Position numbers and translations under genes: made by a program. The notes beneath the pieces were generated by a model. The model was not told the origin of the DNA, did not search any database, and was given only the letters and a program-made list of their open reading frames with translations. Below, piece by piece: positions 6,901 through 7,150 of a stretch of 7,150 bases of DNA (position 1 is the stretch's first letter; each line of letters starts with the position of its first letter). Origin of the DNA: Lachnospiraceae bacterium UBA7481 (lineage in GTDB: Bacteria; Bacillota; Clostridia; Lachnospirales; Lachnospiraceae); contig DLOP01000152.1 in NCBI GenBank assembly GCA_002478505.1, positions 3,721 through 10,870 on the forward strand. Reading direction: 5' to 3'.

Positions 6901-7150
6901 AATGCAAGAAAGGTCAATAAGATCCAGCAGGAATCGCCGACCGTAATGGATCTGATCTTGGGACACAGGATCGATCTGGTGATTGATACGCCTACACAAG
7001 GGCGGGATAAGTCGAGGGATGGTTTCTTGATCCGGCGGACCGCCATCGAGACAGGCGTTACCTGTTTGACCAGTCTGGACACGGCAAAGGCGCTTCTGAC
7101 CAGTCTGGAAGCAAAAGAAAAGCAAAGAGAACTGACATTGACAGATATTT
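3901..7150 (+). CDS. carB: Carbamoyl phosphate synthetase large subunit, lacking only the last few codons
   Basis: CarB uses bicarbonate, ammonia from CarA and two ATP to make carbamoyl phosphate. It is open from the ATG at 3901 to the right edge (1083 codons); E. coli CarB has 1073, so the stop must lie just beyond. The carboxyphosphate half has VLVIGSGPIVIGQ near the start, the ATP-grasp signature YPVVLRPAYTLGGSGGG at 164-180 (Arg169) and VIEVNPR at 296-302. An oligomerisation region follows (about 400-540). The carbamoyl-phosphate half has VLVLGSGPIRIGQ at 575-587, YPVLVRPSYVLGG at 723-735 and VIEVNPR at 851-857. The C-terminal MGS-like allosteric domain (about 950-1080) retains Lys968, Thr988, Thr991 and Lys1007. 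These align, by memory of the E. coli protein, with nucleotide-effector residues Lys954, Thr974, Thr977 and Lys993, so control by UMP or a similar ligand is likely. The linker between the halves (547-570) is extended by a repeat. Both active sites look intact. Confidence 0.97.
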   Translation, partial: MPKNPDVKKVLVIGSGPIVIGQAAEFDYAGTQACRSLREEGVEVVLINSNPATIMTDGDIADRVYIEPLTVEVLEQLIEKEKPDSILPNMGGQAGLNLGMELEESGFLASHHVKLLGTSAETIRKAEDRQAFKDTMEAIGEPCAPSKVVESIEDGVAFTNTIGYPVVLRPAYTLGGSGGGIAHDQMQLEEILGNGLRLSRVGQVLVERCIAGWKEIEYEVMRDGAGNVITVCNMENLDPVGVHTGDSIVVAPSQTLGDKEYQMLRTSALNIISALDITGGCNVQFALHPESFEYCVIEVNPRVSRSSALASKATGYPIAKVAAKIALGYTLDEIKNAVTKKTYASFEPALDYCVVKIPRLPFDKFITARRTLTTQMKATGEVMSICTNFEGALMKALRSLEQHTESLRSFNFTAMTEEELLERLKTVDDLRIYIIAEALRKGVSQRAIHDVTKIDIWFIDKIAILTQMEHRLETEPLTEELLKEAKRMEFPDSVIAKLSGREEAQIRQMRREQGIQASFKMVDTCAAEFEAETPYYYSCFDGENEAIITSSEVITSSDVIPSSKAEASEDARKKVLVLGSGPIRIGQGVEFDYCSVHATWAFAKANYETIIVNNNPETVSTDFDIADKLYFEPLTPEDVENIVDLEKPDGAVVQFGGQTAIKLTKSLMEMGVPILGTKAEDVDAAEDRELFDKILEETEIPRAAGGTVYTAEEAKAVANRLGYPVLVRPSYVLGGQGMQIAISDQEIEEFMAVINRYAQEHPILVDKYLMGKELEVDAVCDGTDILIPGIMEHVERTGVHSGDSISVYPAHTIGDQVKETIAEYSARLAKALHVKGLINIQFIAMNDEVYVIEVNPRSSRTVPYISKVTGIPIVELAVNVILGKTIRELGYEPGLQKDAGYTAIKMPVFSFEKIRGAEISLGPEMKSTGECLGIAKEFNEALYKAFIGAGIDLPKHKQVIITVKDADKGEAIGIGRRFEKLGYTIYATRSTAAALREAGVNARKVNKIQQESPTVMDLILGHRIDLVIDTPTQGRDKSRDGFLIRRTAIETGVTCLTSLDTAKALLTSLEAKEKQRELTLTDI
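5539..5610 (+). repeat. Degenerate 18-bp tandem repeat (4 units) in the carB interdomain linker
   Basis: Four in-frame 18-bp units lie at 5539-5556, 5557-5574, 5575-5592 and 5593-5610. They encode IITSSE, VITSSD, VIPSSK and AEASED. Units 1 and 3 match at 14 of 18 bases, units 1/2 and 2/3 at 12 of 18; unit 4 has diverged and matches unit 2 at 10 of 18. Because the period is six codons, the frame is kept. The segment lies exactly between the two synthetase halves of CarB, in a region that is short and variable in the family, so a flexible Ser/Glu-rich insertion should be tolerated. Confidence 0.75.
5546..5611. repeat. Nested inverted repeats inside carB
   Basis: CATCCTCGGAAG (5546-5557) is the perfect reverse complement of CTTCCGAGGATG (5600-5611), a 12-bp inverted repeat with a 42-base interval. 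A second arm, CATCCTCG plus AAAGC (5582-5594), also pairs with the right arm: 8 bp, one A-C mismatch, then 4 bp closing a TGAA tetraloop (5595-5598). The two stems share the right arm and so exclude each other. No T-run follows, so it is not an intrinsic terminator. It overlaps the 18-bp tandem repeat and may be a by-product of it or a small palindromic insertion. Confidence 0.75.

Overview
The window looks like chromosomal DNA from a low-to-mid-GC Gram-positive bacterium. It is most likely a member of the Clostridia, with Lachnospiraceae my best guess. The basis is strong purine-rich Shine-Dalgarno (SD) sites, sigma-A-type promoters, a MoxR/DUF58/membrane-protein operon and Firmicutes-like CarA and CarB sequences. 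The genus cannot be fixed from the sequence alone.

Left half (1-2523, minus strand): a three-gene operon read right to left. It encodes a MoxR-type AAA+ ATPase with an apparent TTG start, a membrane-anchored DUF58 protein, and the N-terminal 180 residues of a polytopic membrane protein that runs off the left edge. Gene spacings are 12 and 24 bp, so the genes are probably co-transcribed. In this common bacterial arrangement the third gene is often a membrane protein with an extracellular transglutaminase-like domain. That part is not in the window, so its identity is inferred from position. The module is thought to act as a chaperone or envelope-associated system, but its exact role is poorly defined.

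Centre (2524-2732): a 209-bp divergent intergenic region. It holds a good sigma-A-like promoter facing left (for moxR) and one facing right (for carA). I see no terminator, no RNA gene and no room for a PyrR-type attenuator.

Right half (2733-7150, plus strand): carA and carB, the small and large subunits of glutamine-dependent carbamoyl phosphate synthetase. They overlap by 8 bp and are probably translationally coupled. CarA supplies ammonia from glutamine. CarB makes carbamoyl phosphate for pyrimidine and arginine synthesis, using two ATP-grasp halves and a C-terminal allosteric domain. carB is cut by the right edge only a few codons before its expected end.

Most of the window is ordinary housekeeping sequence. 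The clearest oddity is in carB: the linker between the two synthetase halves is lengthened by a degenerate 18-bp in-frame tandem repeat that also contains strong inverted repeats. The interdomain linker of CarA is also unusually long, and the DUF58 protein lacks a recognisable metal-binding (MIDAS) motif. No mobile element, CRISPR array, tRNA or rRNA was seen.
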